Below are positions 23,716 to 34,852 of a DNA stretch of 64,000 bases, one piece after another. How positions within the stretch are numbered: position 1 is the stretch's first letter; every line of letters starts with the position of its first letter. The stretch spans positions 558,001 to 622,000 of the forward strand of contig JAMYHL010000029.1 of assembly GCA_025531455.1 (NCBI GenBank), written 5' to 3'. The notes beneath the pieces are model-generated. The model had not been told where the DNA came from, did not search any database, and saw only the letters and a program-made list of their open reading frames with translations. Origin of the DNA: Apiotrichum sp. Y4204. Lineage: Eukaryota > Basidiomycota > Tremellomycetes > Trichosporonales > Trichosporonaceae. Made by a program: the position numbers and the translations under genes.

Positions 23716-25367
23716 TCAATCGCTGCTGCTATAATCATAATAGATCACGGGGGGCGGCGCGGACCTCGGCGCCACCTCCCACTCCGAAGGTGAGTCCGGG
23801 GTCGGCACCGATGTCGGGGTCGTACCAAGCCGATAGAGTTGGCGGAGTTTGTCCTCAAGGAAAGCGCTGCGGACGGCCCAGTCCGACCCGTGGTCGTGTG
23901 CATAGCAGAAGGCGAGGAGCCAGAGGGGCGGCACGACCATCCAATACGTGTACGGCCAGGAGATGGGGTCAAAGATGTACCAGCCTGAGCGGCACTCGCC
24001 GTTTATGATCTCGTCGTGATCTTCGACGGGCCTCCATTTGCCGTCCTTGCCTGTGTCATTCCGCATGGCGCGGATGGCGAGGGGATACATGCCAAGAATG
24101 GCAGCAACGAGCATGAGCATTGGGTCGGACATTTGTGTGACCGTGGCAGCAACATCCAACTCATTGGCAAGCGTGCGCATAGGCACGACGCACTCGTAAC
24201 GCTTCAAAAAGGTTGCGAGGCGCAGCTCGGGTGGGATGGGCGGGGAGCACTCCCCCTTGGCATATTGCCTCACAAATCGTCCAGTCGTGATGAGCGTAAG
24301 GAACATCTCGATCACCTTTTCCGTCTCGAGCAGGCGGTCGTCGAACCGAATAGTAGCCATCTTTTCTGGGCCCTTGCGAGTAATCTTCTCGCGGAGGATG
24401 GGGCTCGCCGCAAGGATATGATACGACGCAACGCGGAAGTGCACATTGTCGGCCGAGATGAGCTCGAGATCTCCACTCGCGACACTCGCCCACTCGCGGT
24501 GGTTGCGCGGCTTGGGCGGCTCCCGCGGCGCTCCGGCAATTGCCCTTTTGGCGGCATGTACGAGGTTGCGAAATGTTTTCCACATGTCGGGCTGCGGCAT
24601 GTCCCCCGATGCGCGGTACAGTGCCCACAGGTACTCTGACCGACATTCGAGCCACGCCTCGTCGGGCAGGTCATGAACGGACACGACCTCGTTCGCCGGG
24701 GGTTTGCGTTCGCTTCCGATCCGTTGCGGCTTTGTGCGCCGCGGGCCCCACGACGGCGGCTGCCTGCCCCCAAAGTGTGTCGGTGTGCGCTGCCCCTGGG
24801 TGTCGGAGAGTGCTTGGAGTGCCTGGCATCCCCGCTTGAGCACGGCAGTGCAGAGCTCGACGCTGTCGACGGTCGCACCAATCACAAACACCTCGGGGAG
24901 CTTCAGCGGCTGGTCCATGAGCACCGCGTTCTGGAGTATGTTGAGGACGGCCTCGAACGCAGCCGTGCATTCGTACTTTTGGCAAAATTTCAGCAGGTCG
25001 AGGGTGTACGACAGCGTCGGCTCGATGTGCAGTCTGCCGGTGGTTATGACGCGGAGGAACTTGCGGATAATCCGTGCGCGCTCGAGGACAGCGTCCACGA
25101 ATGTCAGAGTCTTCTCGCCGTCGTCGATCATCCCCACCATCCCGCACAGTGCTGCGCTGCGATGGTGATTAGCGGCCAGGGATGGACAGAGCCCTCTGTC
25201 CTTGAGACGTACCTTGCACCAAGCAGCACGCGACTGTCCACCTTGAAGAGCACATTGTCCGACGACACGAGCGTAAAGTCGCCGATGGTCCAGTCCGGGT
25301 CGGGCTCCGGCGGGCCGTCCTGTCTCCCACGCTTCCGTTCAGGTGAAGTTGATGTAGTGGTTGGCAT
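23716..25367 (-). CDS. Double BTB/POZ-like protein, copy 1
   Basis: The spliced protein has 531 residues in two exons (25213-25367, 23716-25156; 56-nt intron). Two modules are visible. Both read like the BTB start (GDFTLVSSDNVLFKVDSRVLLGAS near residue 30, and GDLELISADNVHFRVASYHILAASPILR near 240). Each is followed by a helical segment with a VLERARIIRKFLRVITTGR- or EKVIEMFLTLITTGR-type motif, as in fungal BTB proteins. A C-terminal WYIFDPISWPYTYWMVVPP region is shared with the neighbour. BTB domains mediate dimerisation and cullin-3 binding, but no specific role can be assigned. It is a tandem paralogue of the next gene with the intron after VLLGA at the same place. Confidence 0.75.
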
Positions 25368-25629
25368 GGGGGGATGGAGAATGGACAAGACGACAAGAGT
25401 GCAGTTTTGCCGACAGAACAGTTTGAATCGATGGGAGTTTCTTGGGCACGAGACATCGAGGCTCGAGCGGATGTCCATTGGGACTCGAATGACGTCATTT
25501 CCGCTACTGTACAGAAGGGGACTGGAGAACTGACCGATAAACTGTTGTGAAGAGAACATGCATGCTGCTGCGCTCCCCCGTCTCCAAACTGTTCTCTGCC
25601 GCAACATGTGCTACAAACTACTATCACTC

Positions 25630-27576
25630 TTACTCATACATGCTAAACGATGGAATTGTTGGCTCGCTATCGTACTCTTCCGCCTCGGGGTCGCTCTCGG
25701 GGTCGCTCTCGCTCTCGTTGTCAGAGTCCGGCACATATGACTTGTCAGTGTCAAAGTCGATGTGGTGCACAGTGTACTCTTCCACTTGGAAAAAGAGAAA
25801 GGGTTCGCTTTTGGGCTGTTTGGATTTGCTGGTTTCGCTTGTGCTGGTTTCAGCGGGGTCTTGCTCGTCTTCGTCCATAACGACGTCGGCGTCGTTGCCT
25901 TCGATCCCTTTACTCTCGTTGACAACATCATTTTCCATAACCGCTACATCCGCAACCTTCGCATCATAACTCTTATCACCAGGATCCTGGTCCTCGTCTT
26001 GATAGATGTTGTCACCAATCCCTTCGTATTCTGTGGTCAGCGAAGGGCGTTCTGAACATCTCACCAGGAAAGGACAGCCAGTTGTAAAAGGTCTTGGCTG
26101 CATCGACCGAGTTATCCGTACTGTCATGGCTTAGACAAATGGCGTGCATCCAGGAAGGCGGCATCAAGCGCCACATAGCAAACGACCATGAAAGGGGGTC
26201 GAAGACGTCCACACCCTTCTTGGGCTGCACCGTACAGCCCGATTTCTCAGGGCAGTTGCGCAAGGTCCAGACGGTTTTGTTTTTGTCGGCAGACGCAATG
26301 AGGCTAGCCCCTAGCTTGCGGTCATCCATAACTGCGGCGATCAGCAGGGACTGGATGCGGAGGTTCCGGGACAGGCGGAGCTGGAGGCTGAAAATGTGTT
26401 TTCCCATATGGCACTCGTAGCGTTGCAGAAAGACGCCGAGGGCGACACCATGAGGTATTGAGCCCTCGACGAGAGGTAACTCCTCGACTTTCCCAGTCTC
26501 CACCAGGGTGAGGAAACGAGATATGACTTCTGATGATTCAACCTGGCGGTCCTCAAAGCGAATGCAATCCGGAGTCTTGCGGAGACGACTCGAAAGAACC
26601 GCACTGGCCACATTGATGAGTGCCGACTGAACGTAGAACGACACCTTGTCCGATGAGATGAGCTCAACGTCACCCTCAGTCCACAGTTTGTGGATCGTCG
26701 GCTCTGGGCAGGGCGGGGTCCACTCGGCGCTTGAGGTATGCCCTGTGGTGAGATTACTGTTCATAACATAGTGGTACTTAGCTTACCTTTGGCAACAAGT
26801 ACCAGTTCCTTGAAAGTGATGTCGGACATAGTGGTAGGCTCAGACGTGGCGCGATACAATGCCCAAGTGTATTCGGGGGGGCATCGCAGGAATGTCTCCA
26901 AAGAAAGGTCGCGTACGGTCACCAGAGCCTGTGAGTAGGCACGAGACCAAGACAATCGAGAAACGAATTTGTTGTGCGCGGCCCAACACATGACTGGTTC
27001 GCTGTGAGGGGCAGTCGGTTCTTTGAGCTTGGCCTTGAACTGCTCGCATCCGAGTTTGAGCGCAGCAGTGCACAACTCGACGTCGCCCGACATTGCTCCA
27101 ATGCTGAAGACGTCGACCAGCGAGACGCCCTCGCTTTGCACCCAGGCAGAGGTTTTGATCAGAGCGACGAGTAGACGGGCCGCGACGTGACAGTCATACT
27201 TATCGCAAAACGTCCAAAGGAAGGTGCAAAGGTCGGGGAAATAGTTCAGGCGGTCAGGGGTGACTGTGCCCTTGGTGATAAGGTCGAGAAACGAACGGAG
27301 CACGGCCGCACACTCGATAACTGGCTCGGCGAATTCCAGCTTTCGTTCCCCGTGCATGAGCCCGGGCATGTCGCGGAAGACGGCGCTGCAATGGAAGTCA
27401 GGCATTACGGGTCGGAGGGAAGGTGAGGGGTACGATGAGAAATATGCTCACCTGGCACCGAGGAGAACATGGGTGTCCACTTTGAATATTACGCCGTCCG
27501 AGGAGATGAGCGAGAAGTCGCCGACAGTCCACTCGGCGTCGAGCTCCGGGTCTATCGTCATACTGGATGAGGGCAT
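25630..27576 (-). CDS. Double BTB/POZ-like protein, copy 2, with acidic tail
   Basis: The protein has 600 residues in four exons (27452-27576, 26788-27385, 26065-26743, 25630-26030). The first exon aligns with the neighbour (WTVGDFSLISSDGVIFKVDTHVLLGA). The second module begins GDVELISSDKVSFYVQS, and FDPLSWSFAMWRLMPPSW matches the copy-1 C-terminal region. The last exon adds about 130 residues dominated by Asp/Glu/Ser that copy 1 lacks. An alternative start at 27561 (five codons downstream) is possible. Sharing of intron position and of the whole layout indicates tandem duplication followed by strong divergence. The function is unknown. Confidence 0.75.
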
Positions 27577-28218
27577 GGGAGACGAGGGTGGATGAGAAGG
27601 GAACAGCTAGACTCGCCGTCGCCGAGGTAGAACCGGGGAGAGGCCTGAGGGGAGAGAACGTCAGTGAGCGGCGACCTGACCTTGTGCGTAGAGGGGATTG
27701 ACCCCTCTGCCGCTGTTTCTGGTGGTGACGGCGGGTAGACGGATGGCGAGCAGAAAAGTGCAGAGATAAAGAAATGAAAGGGAGAAAAGGAACAGAGTGA
27801 AAACAGAATGCTGCGAGAAACACAGTCAACTACAGTCAAGTTGACGAAATGTTCTCATCCACGAGCACAGACCACGGTACCACGGTTGCCACCGTTGGAG
27901 TTCAGCATCCAGTTGTGTTCGTGACGTCATCTTCAAGTGTGTTTGTAGACGATCGTCACCCGTGTCGTCCTTGTCGTCCTCGTCGTCCTCGTCCTCTCAT
28001 CGCTATCGCAGTCATTGTCTTCATCGCAGACATCGGGTCAATGTGACTCTCAAACTGTGGCAACCACATCAGATCCTGGTAAGTGACCTTTCAGAACCAC
28101 GAATAAGCGCTATTGACAGCAGGCAACCAGGGAAAGTCAGTCTTCAGTAGCTTCATCTTGTTGCTATGATCTTCACTTCCGACAGCTTTTTTGCGCGTTC
28201 CGTTATTCCCCTCTAGCA
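27577..28218. other. Intergenic between BTB copy 2 and the mitochondrial-type gene
   Basis: These 642 bp carry a leader for the BTB gene and a CGTC-rich patch near 27960-28005 with repeated GTCCTCGTC-like units. A weak plus ORF at 27849-28046 is low-complexity and is not called. Confidence 0.5.
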
Positions 28219-28383
28219 CTACGAAGGCCTCTTGGGGGGCCCATCAAGATACTTGTCAATGTGCTGGGCCTCCTTCACGATGTTGGGGTTCTCTGGGGGT
28301 CCGTCGAGGGCGCGGTCGATGTGCTCGGCCTCCCTCACAATGTTGGGGTTCTCGGGCGGTCCGTCAAGAGCACGGTCGATGTG
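28219..28383 (-). repeat. 60-bp tandem repeat encoding HIDRALDGPPENPN units
   Basis: Units lie at 28324-28383 and 28264-28323, with a truncated third at 28219-28263 that includes the stop codon. The protein units are nearly identical, which suggests recent duplication or selection for sequence. Confidence 0.9.
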
Positions 28384-29352
28384 CGCGTTAATCGCCGCAG
28401 CCCTCGGGTCAGGCTGGCTCGACTTGTACCCGTAGAGACCGCCACACACGAGCGCAGTCCCGGCAACAAGCCACACCAGAGTGTTGCGCTGGTACTTGTC
28501 CTCGGCGCGGGCGACGGGGTCGAGCGCAATACGGATCGCGCGCGCGACCTTTTCGGCGTCCTTGTTCATGCGGCGCTCACCCGCCCCGCGGCGGAAGTCA
28601 CGGGCAAAGCGGCCCATCGCGCGCGCAAGCGAACCCTCGGCGCGCAGCTCGTCCCGGATCTGCACCTGGCCCTGCCTAGCCATCGCCTTGATCTCTTGAC
28701 GAATCTGCTCAGACGTCTGCGCAAACTGGTCGCGGGCGGTCCGGATGTCCTTCTCCGAGAAGCCGATCAGGCGGAGCGTCTCGCTGCCGACCGTGTCCGC
28801 CGTCTTGTTCAGGTCCTTGGCGAACTGGTCCGAAGCGCCCTTCTCGCCCTGGAGCACGCGCTGCAGGTCCGCCTGCAGCTTGTCGGCGGAGCGCTGGAAG
28901 TCGGCCGAGACCTTCTCAATGTCCGCGGGGCTGCATCCGAGCGCCTCGGCGAGGTGGTTGGTTACCTCCTTGGAGTACTCCTCGAGGTGCTTGCGCGCCG
29001 CGGCGGCCTGCTCGGGGGTGCCGAGCAGCGCGGTCGTCATCTCGGCGGTCATGTCGTTTGCCGAGCCCATTATGTATTCGCTGATCTCGTGGAGCTTGCG
29101 CACCTTTTCGGGGTCGAGGCCGTCCGGCTGCTGCTGAGCTGCGACGAGCCGCGTGGTGGACAGCGCGCGGGTGGGAATCGCCGGAGCGAAGCGCGGAACC
29201 TGCATGTCAGTCTCGTACAGGGAAGCTTGACGTACTGTCGAAACGACGGCGGCGGCGCGCGGCGCGCGCTGGGCAAGACGCCCGACGGGGCGGAGTGTGC
29301 TGCTATCAGCTGGGCCACAAGTCACGACATACCGAATCGACTGCTTGAACAT
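28219..29352 (-). CDS. Mitochondrial-type membrane protein with C-terminal 20-residue repeats
   Basis: The spliced protein has 354 residues in three exons (29333-29352, 29236-29299, 28219-29199). The N-terminus is Arg/Ala-rich and non-acidic up to about residue 45 (ending TRALSTTRL), a likely mitochondrial presequence. A long helical, coiled-coil-like middle follows (about 60-250). One hydrophobic segment (NTLVWLVAGTALVCGGLYGY) lies near 285-305. The tail has two exact-length 20-residue units starting HIDRALDGPPENPN plus a partial third (HIDKYLDGPPKRPS). No family was recognised. The 33- and 36-nt introns are multiples of three, so retention would stay in frame. A possible role in inner-membrane organisation is a guess from topology only. 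Confidence 0.7.
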   Translation of the reverse strand: MFKQSIRYVVTCGPADSSTLRPVGRLAQRAPRAAAVVSTVRQASLYETDMQVPRFAPAIPTRALSTTRLVAAQQQPDGLDPEKVRKLHEISEYIMGSANDMTAEMTTALLGTPEQAAAARKHLEEYSKEVTNHLAEALGCSPADIEKVSADFQRSADKLQADLQRVLQGEKGASDQFAKDLNKTADTVGSETLRLIGFSEKDIRTARDQFAQTSEQIRQEIKAMARQGQVQIRDELRAEGSLARAMGRFARDFRRGAGERRMNKDAEKVARAIRIALDPVARAEDKYQRNTLVWLVAGTALVCGGLYGYKSSQPDPRAAAINAHIDRALDGPPENPNIVREAEHIDRALDGPPENPNIVKEAQHIDKYLDGPPKRPS

Positions 29353-30227
29353 GGTGGATGGGGGATGCAGAAAACAGCAAGCTGGCGTGCTGCCTTCTAT
29401 ACTCTGGTGTTCCTCGGTCGTCAAGGCCGTCCACTCTCTTTCTCGCAGGCTCTTACGCTCAAGTAGACGACCGCGTAATCAGTGGTGCTCCTCTCAGCCA
29501 CTCCATTGTTCTCATCGGTCCTCGTCGCTGCGAATGATGTCATGTGCTCATGTGCTCGCCAGCCAAGGCCAGCCACAAATCCGGCGGGATAACGTTAGCC
29601 GTGGATCGTCAACGTGGGACACAGGGGAAAAAAGGCAGGCCCGGCTCGAAGTCGCCAACGTCGGAGAGCGTTCTGCTTGCTTCCATCTGTCCATCGTCCA
29701 ATGTGGGATCGATAGCGAAACGTAGCGAACGGAACGCGTTTGATATCGAGCGCGACTCTCCGAGCCGGACGTCGGCTGTTCGGGGTGTCGGGTGAAACGT
29801 GGATATGACGTCAACCCAGGGCGGATGGATACGAGGTTGATTGAGGTCGAGGGTCTGACTGCAATGTAGCTGCAATCGCTGTGATTGTCGATATCCTATT
29901 TGTCGTTGGACACTTCTGTACGATTCTCACTCGCTAACCTTCTCCTCTCCTGGTCCACACTCCGCCCCACCGGGATGGATTCAATGACAAGGCGGACTGA
30001 CCGATACGCTCACGTCTGAGGCAGGTGCAAACTCTGATTAACTTGGGCCGGATGAAGGGAGAAGACCTGACCCAGAATTCTCGGTCTCTCCACCATGGTC
30101 TTGCTCTAAACACCGCTGGTGAATGCTGATTCTTTGCATGATGCTTCTAATGCTGTAATGAATGTGGGACGATGCCCAATGCTGCCCCGGTCTAAAGCTG
30201 CTATAGTTATAACTTCCGAACTGTCCT
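29353..30227. other. Intergenic between mitochondrial-type gene and transporter
   Basis: The 875 bp hold the promoter of the left gene and the 3' region of the transporter. Short ORFs on both strands are of mixed composition. No repeat or RNA gene was seen. Confidence 0.55.
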
Positions 30228-32444
30228 CTACGCCTTTTCTTCCTGTCGCTCCAGCTCGCGCAGCTCGCGCTGCTCCCGGCTGATGACAGGACATGCGCCG
30301 GCAACAGGGCACTTTGAAGCGATTTGCCTCCGTGCGCGGTCCTCGGCCTTCTCGACCTGCGCGCGCACCGCCTCGTCGGAGACCTCGTCCTTGTTGCGCA
30401 TGCGCACAATCTTGTGCTTCTCGACAAAGTTGTGGTTGCGGCCGAGCCTCATCTCGGGAGTGAAGCATGCGAGGATGAGGGCGAGCGCGGTGGTGCCGAT
30501 GGCGGTGGCGAGGAGCGGCGCAATGCCCTCCGAGTACGAGCGGTACACTGCCGCGTGGGGCTGCTTACGGCGCGCGGCGCCAATGCTGCCAAAGATGCGG
30601 TTGATCTCTTTTTCGCTCTCGTTCGGCAGATATTTTGCGAGGTTGCGGGGGACGTTGGTGTTCCAAACACTGGCGCCGATGGACCCGCCGATGGACCCGG
30701 TGACCTGCGAAACCATGTGGAGAATGGCCATGGAGCCGGCGAGGTCTTTGTGCGGTGCGGACGCGGGGGCGGCGACAGCGGTCGTGGTGACGATAATGCC
30801 TGCGCCGGCAGAGATGAGGATCTTGGCCATGATAAACACGACCTCGCGCTGGTTGATGGTTGCGTAGTAGTTGATGCCCTCACCGATAGTGCGGATGATG
30901 AGGCCGACGATTTGGAGCCAGCGGTACTGCTTGGTCCAGTACATGAGCGCGCCTGTGCAAACGGCGAAGAAGCACAGCCCGACGTTGTGGATGTTGCTGA
31001 AGTACGTGTACTCCCTCGAGGTCCAGTCCGGGTGGAGAATGTACGCCCACGAGTTGTAGTAGGCGTCCGTGAGGCCGGTGGAGAAAAAGTGGAGCGCGTC
31101 AATGGTGACACAGAGGATCTGGCGTTAGGTTGATCGAATGAAGAAACTGCCAAGGTACTCACGAAAACGCGGTTCATCAGACGGCGCGGCCAGATGGGGT
31201 TCTTGGCGAAGAACATGTCCCACACGAGGAAGGAGAGGAAGGAGACTCCGCCGATAACGTACATGATAATAAGCTTGTGGTTCGAGTATCCTCCGTCGAC
31301 GAGGCGCTCGAGCGTGGGCGGGGTGAGGATGAGGGAGAGGCCGGCGGTGAAGAGGAGGAGGCCAAAGCCGTTGACCTGGCTCCAGAAGTCGAGGATGTGC
31401 TGCAGGAACGACTTGCCAACCTTTCCTTCCTCGGCCTCGATCACCTGGCGGCGGGCCTGCGAGTTCGACGCGAGGGACAGCGCACCAAGCTTCTTGGCAC
31501 GGACGTTGCCCCAGTACAGAATGATAATCGAGGGGGCAATGGCCACGGGGATAATGATGCAGAACATGCCGTACTGGTGGTTAGTGTCTGTACTGTTTCT
31601 TGTCATTATGCCATTACTCACACCCCAGCGCCAAGCATCGGTTTCGGCCGAGAGGGCACGAATGTTACTCGTGATCTCTCCCGCGAGGAAGCCGTTCATG
31701 ATCCACGGCAGCGAGTAGCACGCAATGATGAGGCCGCGCCAGCGGAGCTGCGTCATGTCCGAGATCAGAATGTGCATGATCTGGTAAATGCCCGTGCGGC
31801 CGGCGGTGAAGATGGCTTCTCCGGCGGCGACGGCGAAGACATTCGGCGCGGCAGCGACAACAACGTAGCCGACGGTGAACAGGATCGTGGCGACCAACAG
31901 GCCGGTCGGGCGCGAGAAGACGTCACATATCCTGGAGAGGATCGGCAGTCCGGCAGCCGCCATGATGTTGTTCACGACGCCCATCGTGCCGACAACCGTG
32001 TGCTTTCCGAAATACGATGTCGCAAAGGCACTATCTGGGCAGGTAAGATTATGCCAGCCGGAACAAGTCGGTTCGTGTTTCACTCACAAATACCGGTGGT
32101 GATGGCGGCCAGAGACCAGACGTAGCCGATGAGGGCGACGGACACCCACAGCAACACAAGCCTCCATCCTCGCCCAAACACCATGTCTGCCGTTAGTGCT
32201 CTGCTCATCCACACCGCAACCTACACAGCGACTCGATCTTGGACACGCCAATGTACTGGTCGAAGGACACGACGGATGCTGTCCGGGACAGGTCGCCGCC
32301 GTTGGGGTTGTTCTCCTCATCGCGCGGCACGTCGCCCTTTTCTGGCACGTCCGCGCCGTCAGACGCGGTTGACGAGCCGACCGACTCGTTAAAATCGGCG
32401 GCTGTGCTCGTGATGACCTGTTCGTATGATGACCTCGCCGCCAT
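30228..32444 (-). CDS. MFS transporter, siderophore-iron type
   Basis: The spliced protein has 677 residues in five exons (32225-32444, 32088-32186, 31622-32034, 31163-31573, 30228-31118). A 75-residue acidic cytoplasmic N-terminus ends IGVSKIESLY. About fourteen hydrophobic segments follow, with typical SIT-family stretches: ATSYFGKHTVVGTM, LPILSRICDVFSRP, ISDMTQLRWRGL, a long central loop, HFFSTGLTDAYYNSW, GEGINYY, and a final CFTPEMRLGRNHN before a basic tail. SIT proteins import ferric siderophores by proton symport at the plasma membrane. Two ATCWGATAA sites 320-375 bp upstream fit iron repression. The family call is from overall pattern; the exact siderophore cannot be read. Confidence 0.85.
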
Positions 32445-33262
32445 GGTGTAGAGTGTTGGCGCTGTCGTTGGCGGATCGCAGGTTAGAAGTCAACTTTGAT
32501 CAACTTGTTCGTGTTTTTTGCTTTTCTCGGCACTGGGGTCGTTTTTGAGACACTTTAAAGCTGCATGCTTGCTTTTGAATGCACCCGCAAGTGTGGCTGC
32601 TGCTGTGAGGCCGGCGACATTGTGTCCAGTCCACCCGCTGCGCATCGGTCGTCGGCGGCGCGCGGCGTCTCAGGGATGCAGCTCTCTCCAGGGCGGCCCG
32701 AGGTGCCAAGCCAGCCCCACGCAGCGCTTTGGGACGACAACGCGCAAGACCCGAGGGAGCGGGGTTATCTGATACGCACGCACAACCCAATCGGCCGGCG
32801 CGGTGTATAATCTGATAAAAAATGTCGGCCGACGAGCCCACATCCCGCTGTTTCCCCGCACTTTCCTAGCCACCAACCAGACCAGGAGACCAGGAGCACC
32901 AGTAAAAGGGCTCGTTACGCCAAGAAGAACAAAGAACGACAAGGGTGGGTTATGGGTTACATGAAGGGGTGCTCAATTGGCAATCCACCCCTGTGGGCTC
33001 ACCCTGGGCACTTGCTCGCATTTCTCCTCCATTGCGCAGCCAGCGTTCTGCCACAAAAGACTGTGCGACTCCAGCTTCCCGACAGTGAGTCGACCCGGGA
33101 CTGGTCGGCTTCCATAGCCCTTGGGTGGCATAGAACGCTCTGGGGATGACCTGATGCCAAGGGCCTTCCGCTGGCTTGGGACCATAAAGTCTGTCATTGC
33201 CGCACTTTCCATTCACACAACTTCTCTGTCTTCGACCGAAAACACACAAAAAAAAGTCCACA
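32445..33262. other. Divergent promoter of transporter and GPI protein
   Basis: The 818 bp lie between two outward-facing starts and contain the GATA pair described separately. No convincing ORF was found. The plus-side leader ends in an A-run before the GPI-protein ATG. Confidence 0.6.
32765..32818. promoter_or_regulatory. Two ATCWGATAA iron-regulator-type GATA sites
   Basis: TTATCTGAT at 32765-32773 is the complement of ATCAGATAA, and ATCTGATAA lies at 32810-32818. Both fit the ATCWGATAA consensus bound by fungal iron-repressing GATA factors (SRE/SreA/Urbs1/Fep1 type). They sit in the shared promoter of a siderophore-type transporter, where that family is expected to bind. Confidence 0.6.
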
Positions 33263-33914
33263 ATGCGTGCCACCATCTTCGTCGCTGCCGCTGTTGGTGA
33301 GTGAATCCCGACCAACCGGCGCCATCAAGTCCGCTGACCCCAGCCGCCACCTCGGCTTCGGCCTCGGTCCTCTCCACCCGCCAGTACGAGGGCTGTGAGG
33401 ACATCTGCAACCCCATGCAGGACTGGGCCTTCGACTGCCGCAGCGACACTGTCAAGTGCCAGAACGACTGCAACGTAAGTCTACTCTACAGCTACTGCCG
33501 GCAACAGTCGCTGACCCACAGGCCGAGCTCCTCAAGGCCACCGACGACTGCTTCGCCTGCATCAAGGAGAAGAACCCCTCCGCGGCCGGCAGGATCCAGC
33601 AGTACGTCGGCATGGCGCACCAGATGTGCGGCTCGGAGGCCGCCCCGTCGGCTGACTCGTCGGCCGAGCCCTCCGCCTCCGCCTCCGAGTCCGCCTCGGC
33701 GACCACCACCGGCGCCGCCGCCGCCCCCTCGGGCTCGGCTGCCCCCAACGCCACCACCACCGGCAACTCGACCATCACCCCCAACTCGACCGCCAGCCCC
33801 AACGGCACCGTTGCCCCCTCCGCCCCTGCCACCTCCGCCCCTGGCTCCGGCGCTTCCAAGGCCGGCTTCTCCATCGCTGCCGTCGCCGTCGCCGCCGCCG
33901 CCCTCCTCCTCTAA
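33263..33914 (+). CDS. Small secreted cysteine-rich protein, probably GPI-anchored
   Basis: It has 185 residues in three exons (33263-33296, 33344-33474, 33522-33914). A signal peptide (MRATIFVAAAVAATSASA) precedes a domain with eight cysteines (spaced GC, IC, DC, KC, DC, DC, AC, MC within about 85 residues). A long Ser/Ala/Thr/Asn-rich, glycosylation-prone tail follows, and the protein ends in a hydrophobic Ala/Val/Leu stretch preceded by small residues, as for a GPI signal. It resembles fungal wall or plasma-membrane mannoproteins. The cysteine spacing is not that of CFEM as I read it. It diverges from the siderophore-type transporter, which hints at a surface role, possibly in iron handling. 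Confidence 0.8.
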
Positions 33915-34843
33915 TAGATTAACGTTTAATGCACATATGCCTATTTGATCTTAGTGCAGGGAGTACTGTGCATATATTCTGACTAGTGAGCCACATCGAA
34001 ATGCCAAGCGCTCCAAGCGCCTGTGGAGTGGTGGGCACGGTCGAAAAGTTCGACAAGGGCACTGTCCCACTGCCGCATTTGGCGGCGAGGCACTGTGCAG
34101 GCACCACGGAAGCTCATGCTAGCGCGTCGATCGTGGCAAAGCAAGCATCATATGGGCGTGCTGACATTGGTACGCGATATCGCGATAACGCGGGTCGTCA
34201 ATCAACGCGTCGGACGACGCAACGATGACTGCTTGTTGACATGCGACTGGCGACTTTTTCTGATATTTTTCCTCTTTTCTATTTTATGCTTTGTTTTTTT
34301 CTACTGGATTCTACATCCCGTCGGCCGATACCACCCGGCGAGGAGAGTCGAGGACAGGATCCGTGGCGTCGATGGCTTGGACGGCAGGGACTCTGCGGGC
34401 CCCGTGATTCGGCCGCTGTGGGAAAAAAAAAAAGTCTTGGCATCAGGTACTGCGCTTCCGCCTGCTCGATTTGGTCACGCGACTGCCGCGACTGCCCTTT
34501 CCGGAACTTGACGGTTGTCGGTCCCGCGCGGTTCTTGGCAGAAAGAATAATTCGCCGTTCGGGATGAGGCACACTGCAAGATGCCGACTGTGGCACTCGC
34601 TGTAGACCGGACTTATTTATCGCTGCTGACGTGATGGAGGCGCTGACTGGTCGTCGGCGATGTTTACTCACGTCGTCTGTAGGGTTGTGGCCAAATCTTC
34701 GCAAGGGCGACGTCGGCAAGACCAGTCGCGGTATCAGGGTTTGTGCATCATGGCGCATCTCGGTCACAGCTCTTGTGGCTAGTTTCCGGAATCAGGTTTA
34801 CATGCCAATGTGAGGAACAGGTAATGAGAGGCGTTTTGCAGCT

Positions 34844-34852
34844 ATCTGATAA
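34844..34852 (+). promoter_or_regulatory. Isolated ATCTGATAA GATA-type site
   Basis: It has the same consensus as the transporter promoter pair. It lies in a region between two stop codons, so no target gene is evident. It may be a chance match. Confidence 0.3.

Noticed and set aside
28261..29466. 401-codon plus-strand ORF
   Set aside because: It is antisense to the mitochondrial-type protein gene. GC-rich third positions leave the complementary frame open.
30324..32125. Long plus-strand ORFs across the transporter gene
   Set aside because: They are antisense shadows of the spliced MFS gene, which has membrane segments and consistent splice sites.
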